Assembly: GCF_000731795.2 (NCBI RefSeq)
Contig: NZ_JGVK01000027.1
Location: 57,248 to 121,247 of the forward strand
Direction of reading: 5' to 3'
Source: Candidatus Photodesmus blepharonis
GTDB taxonomy: Bacteria; Pseudomonadota; Gammaproteobacteria; Enterobacterales; Vibrionaceae
Length of the DNA stretch: 64,000 bases
Under the pieces are notes generated by a model, which saw nothing but the letters and a program-made list of their open reading frames with translations, was not told the DNA's origin and ran no database searches. The position numbers and the translations under genes are program-made. Within the stretch, counting starts at the first letter, position 1. Every line of letters begins with the position of its first letter. Positions 11,078 through 20,417 of this stretch are shown piece by piece.

Positions 11078-12187
11078 GTGCTTGTGACATTTAAAGAAAA
11101 ATTTCAAAAAGATTTGATGAAATTGGAATTTCAAAAAGATATAGCCCAACAAAAAGCGATCAACGCTTTAAATGACTTGTACTTAGAAATCGTTAAATAT
11201 TGGAGTACTTCCTCTAGTTTTTTTATTCAATTACGGAAGTTTTTTACCCGAAAGACCGCAAAGCCCCAAATTCCTAAAGGGGTTTATCTTTGGGGTGGGG
11301 TTGGACGAGGAAAAACTTATCTTATGGATTCTTTCTACGAGTTTTTACCGATACAAAAGAAAATACGAATACATTTCCATCGCTTCATGTCTCGAGTTCA
11401 TAATGAGTTAAATCAGCTAAAGAATTTGAGTGATCCATTGGAGATAGTAGCTAAGAAATTGCAGGAAGAGAGTACAATTATTTGTTTTGATGAATTTTTT
11501 GTTTCAGATATTGCTGATGCAATGATTCTTGCTACATTGTTCCAGAGCTTATTTAGGCGTGGAATTATCTTGGTTGCTACTTCAAATATGCCTCCATGCA
11601 ATTTGTATCGCAATGGGTTGAACCGTATTAGATTTTTGCCTGTAATTGATTTGATTAAAAAAAACTGTATTGTTATGCGTATCGATAATGGAGTTGATTA
11701 TCGATTGCGAGAATTAGAACAAGCTCAAATTTATTATTATCCTTTGAACGCAGTTGCAGATGAAAAATTGCTTGCTCATTATCCAAATAAGTCCGAAAAA
11801 ACGAAAGAGAGGAAGAATAGAATCAAGATTAATTATCGTAATATAACGGTCATTGACACTTTGGACGGAATATTGCATGCAACGTTTGAGCAATTGTGTC
11901 AAACTCCTCGCAATCAAAATGATTATGTCGAAATTTCGAGAAACTATCATACTGTGCTATTGGCTAACGTAAAAAAGATGAACTGCGTTAGCGACGATGC
12001 TACGAGGAGATTTATTTCTTTAGTTGACGAGTTTTATGAGCGCAATGTTAAGCTAGTTATTTCAGCAGAAGTTAAGTTAGAATCTCTTTATACCCAGGGA
12101 AAATTGGAGTTTGAATTTAGACGTTGTCAATCTCGATTGATTGAGATGCAGAGTTGTGTTTATTTATCTAAAAAACACTTAACATAA
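11078..12187 (+). CDS. zapE: Cell division ATPase ZapE (AFG1 family)
   Basis: AFG1-like P-loop ATPase that acts on FtsZ rings in E. coli. 369 residues. Walker A is GGVGRGKT (about residues 72-79), preceded by the hallmark GVYLWG, and the Walker B/DEFF region is ICFDEFFVSDIADA. The arginine-finger part LFRRGIILVATSN follows. Start is GTG at 11078 (in-frame GTG also at 11084); no ATG is available before the conserved part. It faces away from degQ and lies before rplM-rpsI, as in Vibrio and E. coli. Confidence 0.93.
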   Translation: MLVTFKEKFQKDLMKLEFQKDIAQQKAINALNDLYLEIVKYWSTSSSFFIQLRKFFTRKTAKPQIPKGVYLWGGVGRGKTYLMDSFYEFLPIQKKIRIHFHRFMSRVHNELNQLKNLSDPLEIVAKKLQEESTIICFDEFFVSDIADAMILATLFQSLFRRGIILVATSNMPPCNLYRNGLNRIRFLPVIDLIKKNCIVMRIDNGVDYRLRELEQAQIYYYPLNAVADEKLLAHYPNKSEKTKERKNRIKINYRNITVIDTLDGILHATFEQLCQTPRNQNDYVEISRNYHTVLLANVKKMNCVSDDATRRFISLVDEFYERNVKLVISAEVKLESLYTQGKLEFEFRRCQSRLIEMQSCVYLSKKHLT

Positions 12188-12200
12188 ACTAGATGTGATG

Positions 12201-12226
12201 TCTCAATTTTAAAATTGAGATTTTGT
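12201..12226 (+). terminator. Terminator after zapE
   Basis: Perfect palindrome TCTCAATTTT / AAAATTGAGA (12201-12220) followed directly by TTTTGTT, 14 bases after the zapE stop. Confidence 0.65.
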
Positions 12227-12237
12227 TCGAAAATAAG

Positions 12238-12265
12238 TGTTTTTCTAATCATTTTTCTCTATAAT
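12238..12265 (+). promoter_or_regulatory. Promoter of rplM-rpsI
   Basis: Consensus -10 TATAAT (12260-12265) with a weak -35 (TGTTTT, 16-base spacer). It leaves a leader of about 140 bases before rplM, in which autogenous control of the operon could sit; I do not recognise a defined leader fold. Confidence 0.4.
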
Positions 12266-12412
12266 CGTCACTTATGCTATTTCTGCATGGGTTTTAAGTT
12301 GCAGAAATTTTAGCGAGGTCTCAACACTTGCAGGAGTGATACGCGGATCTCTACATGAATAAACGGGAACTTTATTTCTCGAAATGTTAATTTTAAATAG
12401 GTAATTGTTAGC

Positions 12413-12841
12413 ATGAAAACTTTCGTTGCTAAGCTGAAGTCTGCAAGACGAGATTGGTATGTTGTAGACGCTGAAGGTAAAATTCTTGGTCGTCTGGCGA
12501 GTGAAATCGCTTCTCGTCTTCGTGGTAAGCACAAAGCAGAATATACTCCTCACGTTGATGTAGGTGATTATATCATTGTTTTAAATGCTGCAAAAATTAC
12601 TGTAACTGGTAATAAAGCTAGAGGAAAAATTTACTATCGTCACTCTGGATTTCCAGGTGGCCTGAGATCTGTTACCTTTGAAAAATTGCTTAATCGCAAA
12701 CCTCAAATGGTGCTTGAGCTAGCCGTCAAAGGTATGTTACCTCGTGGTCCTCTTGGTCGTGTTATGTACCGTAAGCTAAGGGTTTACGCTGGTGATCAAC
12801 ATAAACATGTTGCTCAACAACCGACAGTACTAGATATTTAA
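12413..12841 (+). CDS. rplM: 50S ribosomal protein L13
   Basis: Early-assembly large-subunit protein. 142 residues, the standard length, starting MKTFVAK and containing [14 protein letters not shown] and the MLPRGPLGR motif. The stop is 15 bases before the rpsI ATG, so the two are co-transcribed as in all proteobacteria. Confidence 0.97.
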   Translation: MKTFVAKLKSARRDWYVVDAEGKILGRLASEIASRLRGKHKAEYTPHVDVGDYIIVLNAAKITVTGNKARGKIYYRHSGFPGGLRSVTFEKLLNRKPQMVLELAVKGMLPRGPLGRVMYRKLRVYAGDQHKHVAQQPTVLDI

Positions 12842-12856
12842 TTGGAAATCATAAAA

Positions 12857-13249
12857 ATGGTATATAATCGATATTATGGCACAGGTCGTCGTAAAAGTTC
12901 GACAGCTCGTGTTTTTATCAAACCGGGCTGTGGTGAGATTATGATTAACAAACGTAGCCTTGATGTTTATTTTGGTCGTCCGACGTCTCGCATGGTGGTT
13001 AAGCAGGCTTTAGAGCTTGTTAAGTTAAATGGAAAGTTAGATTTGTATATTACTGTGAAGGGAGGGGGTATTTCTGGTCAAGCTGGTGCTATTCGTCATG
13101 GTATTACTCGTGCATTGATAGAGTACGACGGGTCTTTGCGTTCTATTTTGCGTTCAGCTGGTTATGTTACTCGTGATGCTCGTAGTGTTGAACGTAAGAA
13201 AATAGGTTTACGTAAAGCTCGTCGCCGTCCACAGTTTTCTAAGCGTTAA
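12857..13249 (+). CDS. rpsI: 30S ribosomal protein S9
   Basis: Small-subunit protein whose C-terminal tail reaches the P-site tRNA. The start is taken at ATG 12857 ([13 protein letters not shown], 130 residues, the family length) rather than an in-frame TTG at 12842. A GGAA lies between the rplM stop and this ATG. The tail RRRPQFSKR is complete. Confidence 0.97.
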   Translation: MVYNRYYGTGRRKSSTARVFIKPGCGEIMINKRSLDVYFGRPTSRMVVKQALELVKLNGKLDLYITVKGGGISGQAGAIRHGITRALIEYDGSLRSILRSAGYVTRDARSVERKKIGLRKARRRPQFSKR

Positions 13250-13280
13250 TTTCTATATTATCCAATTGTCATTCTAAACG

Positions 13281-13306
13281 AGCCTAGTATTTTCTAGGCT
13301 TTGTTC
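13281..13306 (+). terminator. Terminator of rplM-rpsI
   Basis: Stem AGCCTAG (13281-13287), 6-base loop, CTAGGCT (13294-13300), then TTGTT. It closes the ribosomal operon before petABC. Confidence 0.7.
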
Positions 13307-13534
13307 CGTTGTTTTGCTTAACTTAATAGATTTTTAAAATAACTAAAATTTGTTCCTGATTTTAAGATCCTGTAATGTTGTAAAAAGATCCTTATTACCT
13401 TGTTGGCAAGTAATATTTGAACTATCATTTTTCATTAATGATGGACATGGTTAAATCTGCATTTTTTGATAACGCTTTAATAAGAAAAATAACGATGCTT
13501 GGAAGTAAGCAACAGAATTAGGAGGATGTTCTAG

Positions 13535-14128
13535 ATGAGCGATGTTCCCGTGAATAATAGTCGTAGGCGTTTTTTAACTTCAACAGCTTTGGTTGTCGGT
13601 GCCTTAGGAGTTTCTGCATTTTCTATTCCTTTTATTAAATATTGGAATCCAAGTGAGAGAGCTAAAGCTGCTGCTGCTCCTGTCGAGGTCGATATCAGCA
13701 AACTTCAAGAAGGGCAGATGCTCCGTGTTGAATGGCGTGGAAAACCTGTATGGATTGTCCGTCGTACTCAGGCGGCTGTTCATGCTTTGCAGAAACTTGA
13801 TTCTCAATTGCGTGATCCACAGTCAAAGGAAAAGCAACAACCTGTGTACGCTCAGAATATTTATCGTTCAATTAGGTCTGAGTATTTCGTTGCTGTTGGT
13901 ATTTGTACACATTTAGGTTGTTCTCCTACTTATTTATCGGACAATTTTAACACACAGATCCAGAATGTAAAATCAGGTTTTTTTTGTCCCTGTCATGGTT
14001 CTAAATTCGATATCGCAGGGCGTGTGTTTCATGGTGTTCCTGCACCATTAAATTTAGTTGTGCCTAAACATATGTATTTAAGTGATAGTAAAATCATCAT
14101 AGGTACTGATGAAGTAGAGGAAGCATAA
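13535..14128 (+). CDS. petA: Rieske iron-sulfur subunit of cytochrome bc1
   Basis: Carries the 2Fe-2S cluster that takes electrons from ubiquinol in complex III. 197 residues. A Tat-type motif SRRRFL (residues 9-14) is followed by one N-terminal membrane anchor (about 18-36). The two cluster-binding loops are CTHLGC (Cys124, His126, Cys129) and CPCHG (Cys151, Cys153, His154). A near-perfect Shine-Dalgarno TAGGAGGA precedes the ATG. The stop overlaps the petB start by one base (TAATG), so petABC are translationally coupled. Confidence 0.97.
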   Translation: MSDVPVNNSRRRFLTSTALVVGALGVSAFSIPFIKYWNPSERAKAAAAPVEVDISKLQEGQMLRVEWRGKPVWIVRRTQAAVHALQKLDSQLRDPQSKEKQQPVYAQNIYRSIRSEYFVAVGICTHLGCSPTYLSDNFNTQIQNVKSGFFCPCHGSKFDIAGRVFHGVPAPLNLVVPKHMYLSDSKIIIGTDEVEEA

Positions 14129-15393
14129 TGCAAAAACTACTTAATTGGGTGGAAAAACGGTTACCGGTGATGAACGCTTTTAGGAAGCATTTATCCGAAT
14201 ATCCAATGCCGAAAACGTTTAATTTTTGGTATTTTTTTGGTGCATTAGCAATGCTTGTTTTAGTTAATCAAGTTCTTACAGGTATTTGGTTAACGATGAA
14301 TTATGTGCCTTCTGCTGAGAGGGCTTTTGCTTCTGTTGAGTATATTATGCGTGATGTAGAATACGGTTGGTTATTGCGTTATATGCATTCGACAGGTGCG
14401 TCAGCATTTTTTATTGTGATTTATTTTCATATGTTTCGTGGTCTAATTTATGGCTCTTATCAAAAACCGCGTGAATTGTTATGGTTGTTCGGGATGTTGA
14501 TATTTGTGGTTTTAATGTCCGAGGCATTTATGGGTTATTTATTACCTTGGGGGCAAATGTCTTATTGGGGAGCGCAGGTTATCATTTCTCTATTTGGCGC
14601 TATTCCAATTATTGGTGATGAATTAGCATTGTGGATACGTGGTGATTATGTTGTTTCTGGAGCAACATTAAATCGTTTCTTTGCCCTTCATGTTATCGCA
14701 CTACCTATTGTTCTATTATTGCTCGTTGTTTTGCATATTTTAGCATTACACGAAGTAGGTTCAAATAATCCTGATGGTATTGATACTAAACTGCCCAAGG
14801 GTAGTATGGGTAAGGATTATATAACTCAGTTTAAGTTTCATGAAAGCTACACAAAAAAGTATGATATCATCGACTCTATACCATTTCATCCTTATGGTAT
14901 AGTTAAAGATATGGTCGGTGTATCTGTTTTTTTGTTTTTTTTCTGTTATATTCTGTTTTTCAATCCTGAGATGGAAGGTTATTTTCTTGAAGGATCTAAT
15001 TTTGAGGCTATGAACCCTCTCAAAACACCAGAACACATTGCTCCCGTGTGGTATTTTACCCCATTTTATGCAATTTTGCGGGCGGTCCCCGATAAGTTAG
15101 CAGGAGTTATTGCGATGGGGATGTCAATAATCATATTGTTTATATTGCCTTGGTTGGATCGCTGTACAGTCCGTTCTTATCGTTATCGTAGTAGACTTCA
15201 TCTTTTAAATTTAATCCAGTTTACCATCAGTTTCGTTTTTCTTGGTGCTTTAGGTGCATTGCCTGCAACACCGAATCGTACCTTGTTAGCTCAAATTTTC
15301 AGTTTAGGTTACTTTATGTTTTTTGTTTTTTTGTTTTTCTATAGTAAAAATGAAGTAACTAAAGTTCTTCCAGAGAGAGTAAAATTTAAATGA
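14128..15393 (+). CDS. petB: Cytochrome b subunit of cytochrome bc1
   Basis: Integral membrane subunit with both quinone sites and two hemes b. 421 residues with about eight transmembrane segments. Heme-ligand histidines are visible in MHSTGASAFF / YFHMFRG and in FFALHVIALP / LHILALHEVG; the Qo-site motif is PVWYFTP (the PEWY loop, here with Val for Glu written as APVWYF). Start overlaps petA by one base; the stop overlaps the petC ATG by four bases (ATGA). Confidence 0.96.
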   Translation: MQKLLNWVEKRLPVMNAFRKHLSEYPMPKTFNFWYFFGALAMLVLVNQVLTGIWLTMNYVPSAERAFASVEYIMRDVEYGWLLRYMHSTGASAFFIVIYFHMFRGLIYGSYQKPRELLWLFGMLIFVVLMSEAFMGYLLPWGQMSYWGAQVIISLFGAIPIIGDELALWIRGDYVVSGATLNRFFALHVIALPIVLLLLVVLHILALHEVGSNNPDGIDTKLPKGSMGKDYITQFKFHESYTKKYDIIDSIPFHPYGIVKDMVGVSVFLFFFCYILFFNPEMEGYFLEGSNFEAMNPLKTPEHIAPVWYFTPFYAILRAVPDKLAGVIAMGMSIIILFILPWLDRCTVRSYRYRSRLHLLNLIQFTISFVFLGALGALPATPNRTLLAQIFSLGYFMFFVFLFFYSKNEVTKVLPERVKFK

Positions 15394-16127
15394 AGAAATG
15401 GATTGTAATCCTATTTACAATGCTACCCTTTCTAGCACATTCAACTGCTGGAGTTTTACATTTAGATAAAGCCAATAATGATTTATCCAGTCTTCCATCA
15501 TTACAAAATGGTGTTAAGTTGTTTATGAATTATTGTTTTGGTTGCCACTCTACTCAGTATCAACGTTATAAACGAGTTGCTAAGGATCTTGGTATTCCTA
15601 TAGAATTGATGAAAGAAAATTTGATCTTTGATCCTGAAGCAAAAATAAGTGATTTAATGGAAAATGCAATCCCAAAGGATTCTGCAGCCAAATGGTTTGG
15701 TACTTCACCTCCAGATCTCACTCTTGTTGCTCGGGTGCGTGGTACAGATTGGTTATACACTTATTTGCGTTCTTTCTATTACGATCTCTCTCGTCCTTTT
15801 GGAGTAAATAATATTGTTTTTCCGAATGTTGGTATGCCACACATTCTAGAAGAATTACAAGGTATTCCTCAGCCTATTTACGCAACTGAAATGGTTGGTG
15901 ATGAACAGGTTCAGGTAGTGGTTGGTGTTAAGTCTGATGGTACTGGTGAGTTGAATGAGGAGGAGTATAATCAGGCTGTACTTGATCTAGTTAATTTTTT
16001 AGAATATTCATCTGATCCAATAAAATTGGAACGACATATACTCGGTTGGTGGGTAATGGCATTTTTGTCCTTGTTTACTATCGTTTTTGTATTACTGAAA
16101 AAAGAATATTGGCGTGACGTGTACTAA
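15390..16127 (+). CDS. petC: Cytochrome c1 subunit of cytochrome bc1
   Basis: Periplasmic, membrane-anchored heme c protein that passes electrons from the Rieske protein to soluble cytochrome c. 245 residues: signal peptide (1 to about 19), CFGCH heme-attachment motif at residues 49-53, the axial-Met region near the conserved PNVGMPHIL, and one C-terminal anchor (WWVMAFLSLFTIVFVLL) ending in basic residues. Last gene of petABC. A complete bc1 complex implies aerobic respiration through cytochrome c is still possible. Confidence 0.96.
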   Translation: MKKWIVILFTMLPFLAHSTAGVLHLDKANNDLSSLPSLQNGVKLFMNYCFGCHSTQYQRYKRVAKDLGIPIELMKENLIFDPEAKISDLMENAIPKDSAAKWFGTSPPDLTLVARVRGTDWLYTYLRSFYYDLSRPFGVNNIVFPNVGMPHILEELQGIPQPIYATEMVGDEQVQVVVGVKSDGTGELNEEEYNQAVLDLVNFLEYSSDPIKLERHILGWWVMAFLSLFTIVFVLLKKEYWRDVY

Positions 16128-16139
16128 TCGTGTTATAAT
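16109..16139 (+). promoter_or_regulatory. Possible promoter for sspA
   Basis: -10 TATAAT (16134-16139) with TTGGCG (16109-16114) upstream at a long 19-base spacing, overlapping the end of petC; about 70 bases before sspA. Confidence 0.4.
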
Positions 16140-16209
16140 TGTACTTTGCACACGAATGAGAAGGTAGGTTAGAAGGCTATCCTTGTTCTGCTTCATTCTG
16201 GAGAACTTC

Positions 16210-16839
16210 ATGGTTGCGATTGCCAATAAACGTTCTGTAATGACTTTGTTTTCCGGATCATCCGATATATACAGTCATCAGGTTCGTATTGTTTTGGCCG
16301 AAAAGGGTGTTAGTGTAGAAATTGAATTGGTTGATAAAGTGGATTTGCTTGTGGATTTAGTTAACTTTAATCCGTATAGAACGGTACCCATTCTCGTCGA
16401 TCGCGAACTAGCGCTTTATGATTCAAAGATTATCATGGAATATTTAGATGAACGTTTCCCTCATCCTCCTTTGATGCCTGTTTATCCTGTAGCTCGTGCT
16501 AGTAGTCGTTTGATGATTTATCGTATTGAACGTAATTGGTACTCTTTATCTGAGCGGGTATTGAAAGGTAATGCAAAAGAGTCTGACAGGGCTCGTTGTA
16601 AGCTGTTCAATGATTTACTTGCTCTTTCTCCAATTTTTGCTGAGTATGAATACTTTATGAGCGAAGAGTTTAGCTTGATCGATTGTTATTTGGTTCCATT
16701 ATTGTGGCGTCTTCCAGAGTTAGGAATTGAGTTAATTGGGAAAGGTTCGAAGGATCTTAAAGTTTATATGAATCGTGTTTTCAAGCGTGATTCTTTCTTA
16801 GCTTCATTGACAGAAGCTGAACAACATATAGCCCGTTGA
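16210..16839 (+). CDS. sspA: Stringent starvation protein A
   Basis: RNA-polymerase-associated protein with a glutathione-transferase fold but no transferase activity; in E. coli it supports stationary-phase and acid-stress gene expression. 209 residues from ATG 16210 (MVAIANKRSVMTLFSG), the family start, with GGAG about 9 bases upstream; an upstream TTG at 16183 is rejected. Thioredoxin-like N-domain has YSHQVRIVLAEKG and the cis-Pro region RTVPILVDRELALYDS; the helical C-domain has YFMSEEFSLIDCY. In Vibrio sspB follows directly; here it is only a pseudogene. Confidence 0.95.
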   Translation: MVAIANKRSVMTLFSGSSDIYSHQVRIVLAEKGVSVEIELVDKVDLLVDLVNFNPYRTVPILVDRELALYDSKIIMEYLDERFPHPPLMPVYPVARASSRLMIYRIERNWYSLSERVLKGNAKESDRARCKLFNDLLALSPIFAEYEYFMSEEFSLIDCYLVPLLWRLPELGIELIGKGSKDLKVYMNRVFKRDSFLASLTEAEQHIAR

Positions 16840-16857
16840 GTTTATAGTTTATCTACT

Positions 16858-17164
16858 ATGACAGCGCTGCATCCGTATATACTGCGTGCTTTCTACGGTT
16901 GGTTAATTGATAATGCTTTCACACCACATTTGCTCCGAGAACAGTCGGGAATTTGAACCTTGGCAATGAAATAGTTACTTTTAATCAATTAATACTCGTT
17001 TTAGCGGTGGTTTGTACTCAGTGGTTCTTCTTTTTCGTTCTATTCAGGCCATCTACGCACGCGAAAACGGAGTGGGTACAGTATTTGAATCTGGAAAAGT
17101 TTATATCCCTGATAATCTAGCCAATTTTTTCAAAGATGATTTAAACACAGTAGTAGGTGGTTAA
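16858..17164 (+). pseudogene. sspB: sspB (ClpXP adaptor) pseudogene
   Basis: Eighteen bases after sspA a frame opens with MTALHPYILRAFYGWL, DNAFTPHLL, the characteristic start of SspB, but stops at TGA 16952. The next frame (+1) continues the SspB protein (GNLNLGNEIVTFN), having lost roughly 20 codons, then another shift is needed to read the end (GGLYSVVLL, QAIYARENGVGTVFE), which finishes at TAA 17164. At least two frame disruptions plus an internal deletion. SspB delivers ssrA-tagged proteins and RseA to ClpXP; that function must be lost or taken over. Similarity is judged from memory of the family. Confidence 0.85.
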
Positions 17165-17228
17165 ACAGATGAGCTACCTCATTGTGATAAGCTAAAATTA
17201 AATAAAGTTAGGTTTGGCCAATATTTAC

Positions 17229-17801
17229 TTATTTATCCAGATATTGAAAAGCTCTTATGACTCTTTTTACACCTGATACATTGCGTGCTATGTTTGCTGC
17301 CGTATCTGCAGTTTTCCGAGAAACGAAACCAAATAAAAATACTTCTTTATCTTCTGTCATGACTTTGGTGTCCATTCCGTTTAATTCAGCATTAATCAAC
17401 AATGCTGCTTTTACCTTTAATGTAATCCAAGCGTCATGACCAACCTGCTTAATAGAAAAAAGAGGATTCTTAATTTTAACCTGATTATGTATTTGGGTGA
17501 TACCAGGTATTTTTTTTACTCGATTTTTAAAATCGTCCAATTTTTTTTGATTTTTAGCTTGTCCTAGTAAAACTACTGTACCATTGTACGAAACTCCTGT
17601 TACTCTTACTTGGCCTTTTAGCGATGCTTTATTGTTAAGTCCTGCAATTTCGAGTTTTATGTTGTTGTCCTTCCATATTTCTTTAATCGTTCGTGAATAT
17701 ATGGCATCTTGCGAGGTATTTATTGTAAATAAACTTGCGCAACCTAATAGCGATATAGTTAATGGGATCAGTAAAAGGGTAAATTTGATAAATAATTTCA
17801 T
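17229..17801 (-). CDS. dolP: BON-domain outer-membrane lipoprotein DolP (YraP)
   Basis: Lipoprotein with two BON domains that supports outer-membrane integrity and BAM function in E. coli. 190 residues: lipoprotein signal peptide ending in the lipobox LLGC (Cys21), BON1 (about 45-110) and BON2 (about 118-185). It starts 2 bases after the diaA stop, so the two are coupled. The Vibrio/E. coli order lpoA-yraN-diaA-dolP is preserved except for yraN. Confidence 0.9.
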   Translation of the reverse strand: MKLFIKFTLLLIPLTISLLGCASLFTINTSQDAIYSRTIKEIWKDNNIKLEIAGLNNKASLKGQVRVTGVSYNGTVVLLGQAKNQKKLDDFKNRVKKIPGITQIHNQVKIKNPLFSIKQVGHDAWITLKVKAALLINAELNGMDTKVMTEDKEVFLFGFVSRKTADTAANIARNVSGVKRVIRAFQYLDK

Positions 17802-17803
17802 AG

Positions 17804-18394
17804 TTAATTTTTGTGGGTTGGAAATAGTACTTGATCTATGAGATCACATAAGCAATGTAGAGTTACCATATGAACTTCATGAATTCTAGATCTTCTATGA
17901 GATGGAACACGAATTTCGACATCATTTTCACCTAGTAGTCTTGCCATTTCACCACCATCTTTACCTGTTAAAGCGATAATTGTCATGTTTCTGGTCACTG
18001 CTGCTTCCATCACTTTTATAATATTTTTACTATTACCGCTAGTGGAAATAGCCAACAGAACATCACCAGTTTGACCAAGCGCGCGTACTTGTTTAGAGAA
18101 AATATCATGGTAGTGAGAATCATTAGCAACAGCGGTGATCGTTATGTTATCAGCTGTGAGTGCTATAGCTGGTAGGCTTGGACGTTCAGTCTCAAATCGA
18201 TTTAAAAGGCATGCTACAAACTGTTGGGCGTTTGAAGAAGATCCGCCGTTGCCACAACATAATATTTTATTGCCGTTGAGCAAAGTTGCAACCATTGCTT
18301 GAGCTGCGTGAGTAATAAAGTTCGGCAAGGCTTCAGCTGCAGCAATTTGAATTTGGATACTTTCTGTAAAACTATCTTTAATGCTGCTTAGCAT
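17804..18394 (-). CDS. diaA: DnaA initiator-associating protein DiaA
   Basis: SIS-fold tetramer that binds DnaA and helps timely initiation at oriC in E. coli. 196 residues, full length; the SIS core shows [12 protein letters not shown] (about residue 50) and [10 protein letters not shown] (about 112). Related to GmhA (sedoheptulose isomerase) but the position next to dolP and lpoA and the length favour DiaA. Upstream, 134 bases separate it from lpoA where yraN would be expected. Confidence 0.92.
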   Translation of the reverse strand: MLSSIKDSFTESIQIQIAAAEALPNFITHAAQAMVATLLNGNKILCCGNGGSSSNAQQFVACLLNRFETERPSLPAIALTADNITITAVANDSHYHDIFSKQVRALGQTGDVLLAISTSGNSKNIIKVMEAAVTRNMTIIALTGKDGGEMARLLGENDVEIRVPSHRRSRIHEVHMVTLHCLCDLIDQVLFPTHKN

Positions 18395-18528
18395 TGATTT
18401 TCCTTAAGTAGTTTATTCTATTTTCACACTCATTAAGTCTATAAAAGCCGATTATATCAGAACGGAAATTATTTAAACAAATATTCAATGTTTTCAAATT
18501 TCCAAAGTAATGTTATTAATGAATGGTT

Positions 18529-20355
18529 TCACTTGTGTTCCAACGGTGAAAAAACGCCATGTTTACCCCAGCTAATTTTACGCTGTATTACACATTGATC
18601 GTCGATAGTTAGTAAGCCAGTCTTGCCATTGATTGAATACCCATCGATTAATTTCATTTTTGGTAGCTGTTTGATTAGCGTATACGCATCCATACCGAGT
18701 GCTTGTAAGCGTTTTTCTGCGTTAGAATTTTTCCACAACATTTCCATTTGGGTTTGTAATAGGATATCTGGTTGTAGTAAAAATGGGATATCACTATATT
18801 CTATTCCAGTTAAATCTTCGTACTGTTTGCTACCATTATTGCTGTATGAGTTTGCAAATAACTTCGGTGGACGAGCATCTGGATTAATCGCAACTTCAAT
18901 AAAGGGTTTAATCAGAGTAAGTTCGGAGTTGTTGGCTACGATATATATTGAATCAATGTCACGGTGGCTACGCGGTTGACTTTTAAGAGGTATCTGGATT
19001 ATATGCTCTATCTGGATTATATTCTGCTTACTTGCTTCTAATCCAAATATTACATTGATATCTTGCTGTAGTTGATCTTTATCACCAAATAATCCTATTT
19101 TCACTTTATTATTATTGTATTTTTTCCATTCTGTAATAAAAGCTTCGATTATGCGTTTTCCAAGATGACCTTGAGGCGCAAGAATAAGAGGATACTCGAA
19201 GCCTTGATCTAGCAAGTATTTAGCGGCCTGTGTGACTTCTTGCTCTGGTGATAGTGTCAGATAACAAGTACTTGTTTTATTAGTAAAATTATTAGGAATA
19301 TTTAAGGCCAACACTTGAATATGCGGTTTTAGTTCAACTTGAATTTGTTCTAGCTTTTTGACGTTGTCCTTTGTTAAAGGACCAACGATAAAATCGATGT
19401 TTTCTTTAATCAAAGTTATTTTAAGTGTCTGCATAGAAGTTTTATAACTGTCAATAATTATCAATTTTGTATCTGTATCTTTTTTTTTGTCATTCATCAT
19501 AGCAATTATGAAACCATTTCGAATAAGTTGGGCTTGCTTGATAAAAGGACCCGACAATGGAAGAAATAATGCAATATTAATTGGTTGAGTTATTTCTATG
19601 CTCAAAATGTCGATAATAGCTTGTGGAGTGTGAAGCGCTGCTGGATGGTGAGGATTTCTTGTAAACCATTGTTGTAGAGATTTTTTAAGTTTAGGAATAT
19701 TATTCGATAGTTTTTTTGTGTACAAAGTAAGTTCAATCCAAGCATTTAAAATTTTTTCTTCAGGAGTAATATTTAGATTGGCGATTTCTTGTTTGTCGTA
19801 TCGATTTAAGTAATTCCAAATCATTGTTGCGATTTTGTTTTGTTGCTCTATCGTTTCATATTGTGTCAGTTTAATTAATTCTTTAGCAGCGAAAAAATAA
19901 TTGTGTTGTTCAGCATATAGTTTTGCTCTAATTTCGTGATATTTTTTCCACTGCTTGTTTGGTAATTTCCAATTTGGATGAAAATAAAGCTGAGATAATC
20001 CTGTTTCAGATTGTTTCATTGTCATGAACCATTTAGTTTTTATTAATTTCAATTCAGCTTTTTGGACTTCAGATAGCGATTGTTTTATGATGTGATTGTT
20101 TAAATCTTGAGCTAAGTTTAAGTCTTGATGGTTGATGGCAGCTTTAAGGGCCATAATTAACCAATTATTTTTTAGATCACCTTTACTGTAATATGATTCT
20201 ATCAGGTACTCTTGTGCGGGTCCTAATGCATCAAGGGTGATATCTATGTTATTAGATATCAACGGTTTAGAGGAACAAGCAAGTAATGTTATTATAAGAG
20301 AAACGAGCGTTAGTGAATGTAGAAAACTAATTTTTTTATAATTTTTTATGACCAT
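18529..20355 (-). CDS. lpoA: LpoA, outer-membrane lipoprotein activator of PBP1a
   Basis: Activates the peptidoglycan synthase PBP1a from the outer membrane. 608 residues: lipoprotein signal with lipobox LLAC (Cys27), an N-terminal TPR-like helical domain to about residue 240, and a C-terminal periplasmic-binding-protein-like domain beginning near INIALFLPLSGPF. Length matches the family. Divergent from rsmI with 62 bases between them, as in E. coli and Vibrio. With mreBCD at the right end, it shows that lateral-wall synthesis is kept. Confidence 0.93.
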   Translation of the reverse strand: MVIKNYKKISFLHSLTLVSLIITLLACSSKPLISNNIDITLDALGPAQEYLIESYYSKGDLKNNWLIMALKAAINHQDLNLAQDLNNHIIKQSLSEVQKAELKLIKTKWFMTMKQSETGLSQLYFHPNWKLPNKQWKKYHEIRAKLYAEQHNYFFAAKELIKLTQYETIEQQNKIATMIWNYLNRYDKQEIANLNITPEEKILNAWIELTLYTKKLSNNIPKLKKSLQQWFTRNPHHPAALHTPQAIIDILSIEITQPINIALFLPLSGPFIKQAQLIRNGFIIAMMNDKKKDTDTKLIIIDSYKTSMQTLKITLIKENIDFIVGPLTKDNVKKLEQIQVELKPHIQVLALNIPNNFTNKTSTCYLTLSPEQEVTQAAKYLLDQGFEYPLILAPQGHLGKRIIEAFITEWKKYNNNKVKIGLFGDKDQLQQDINVIFGLEASKQNIIQIEHIIQIPLKSQPRSHRDIDSIYIVANNSELTLIKPFIEVAINPDARPPKLFANSYSNNGSKQYEDLTGIEYSDIPFLLQPDILLQTQMEMLWKNSNAEKRLQALGMDAYTLIKQLPKMKLIDGYSINGKTGLLTIDDQCVIQRKISWGKHGVFSPLEHK

Positions 20356-20417
20356 AAATATTATTTTTAAAAAATGTAAGATTCTTCCGTATTAACTATT
20401 CAATTAATAGTAAACAA

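Noticed and set aside
17804..18394. Calling the SIS protein GmhA
   Set aside because: Same fold, but the lpoA/dolP neighbourhood and length identify DiaA.
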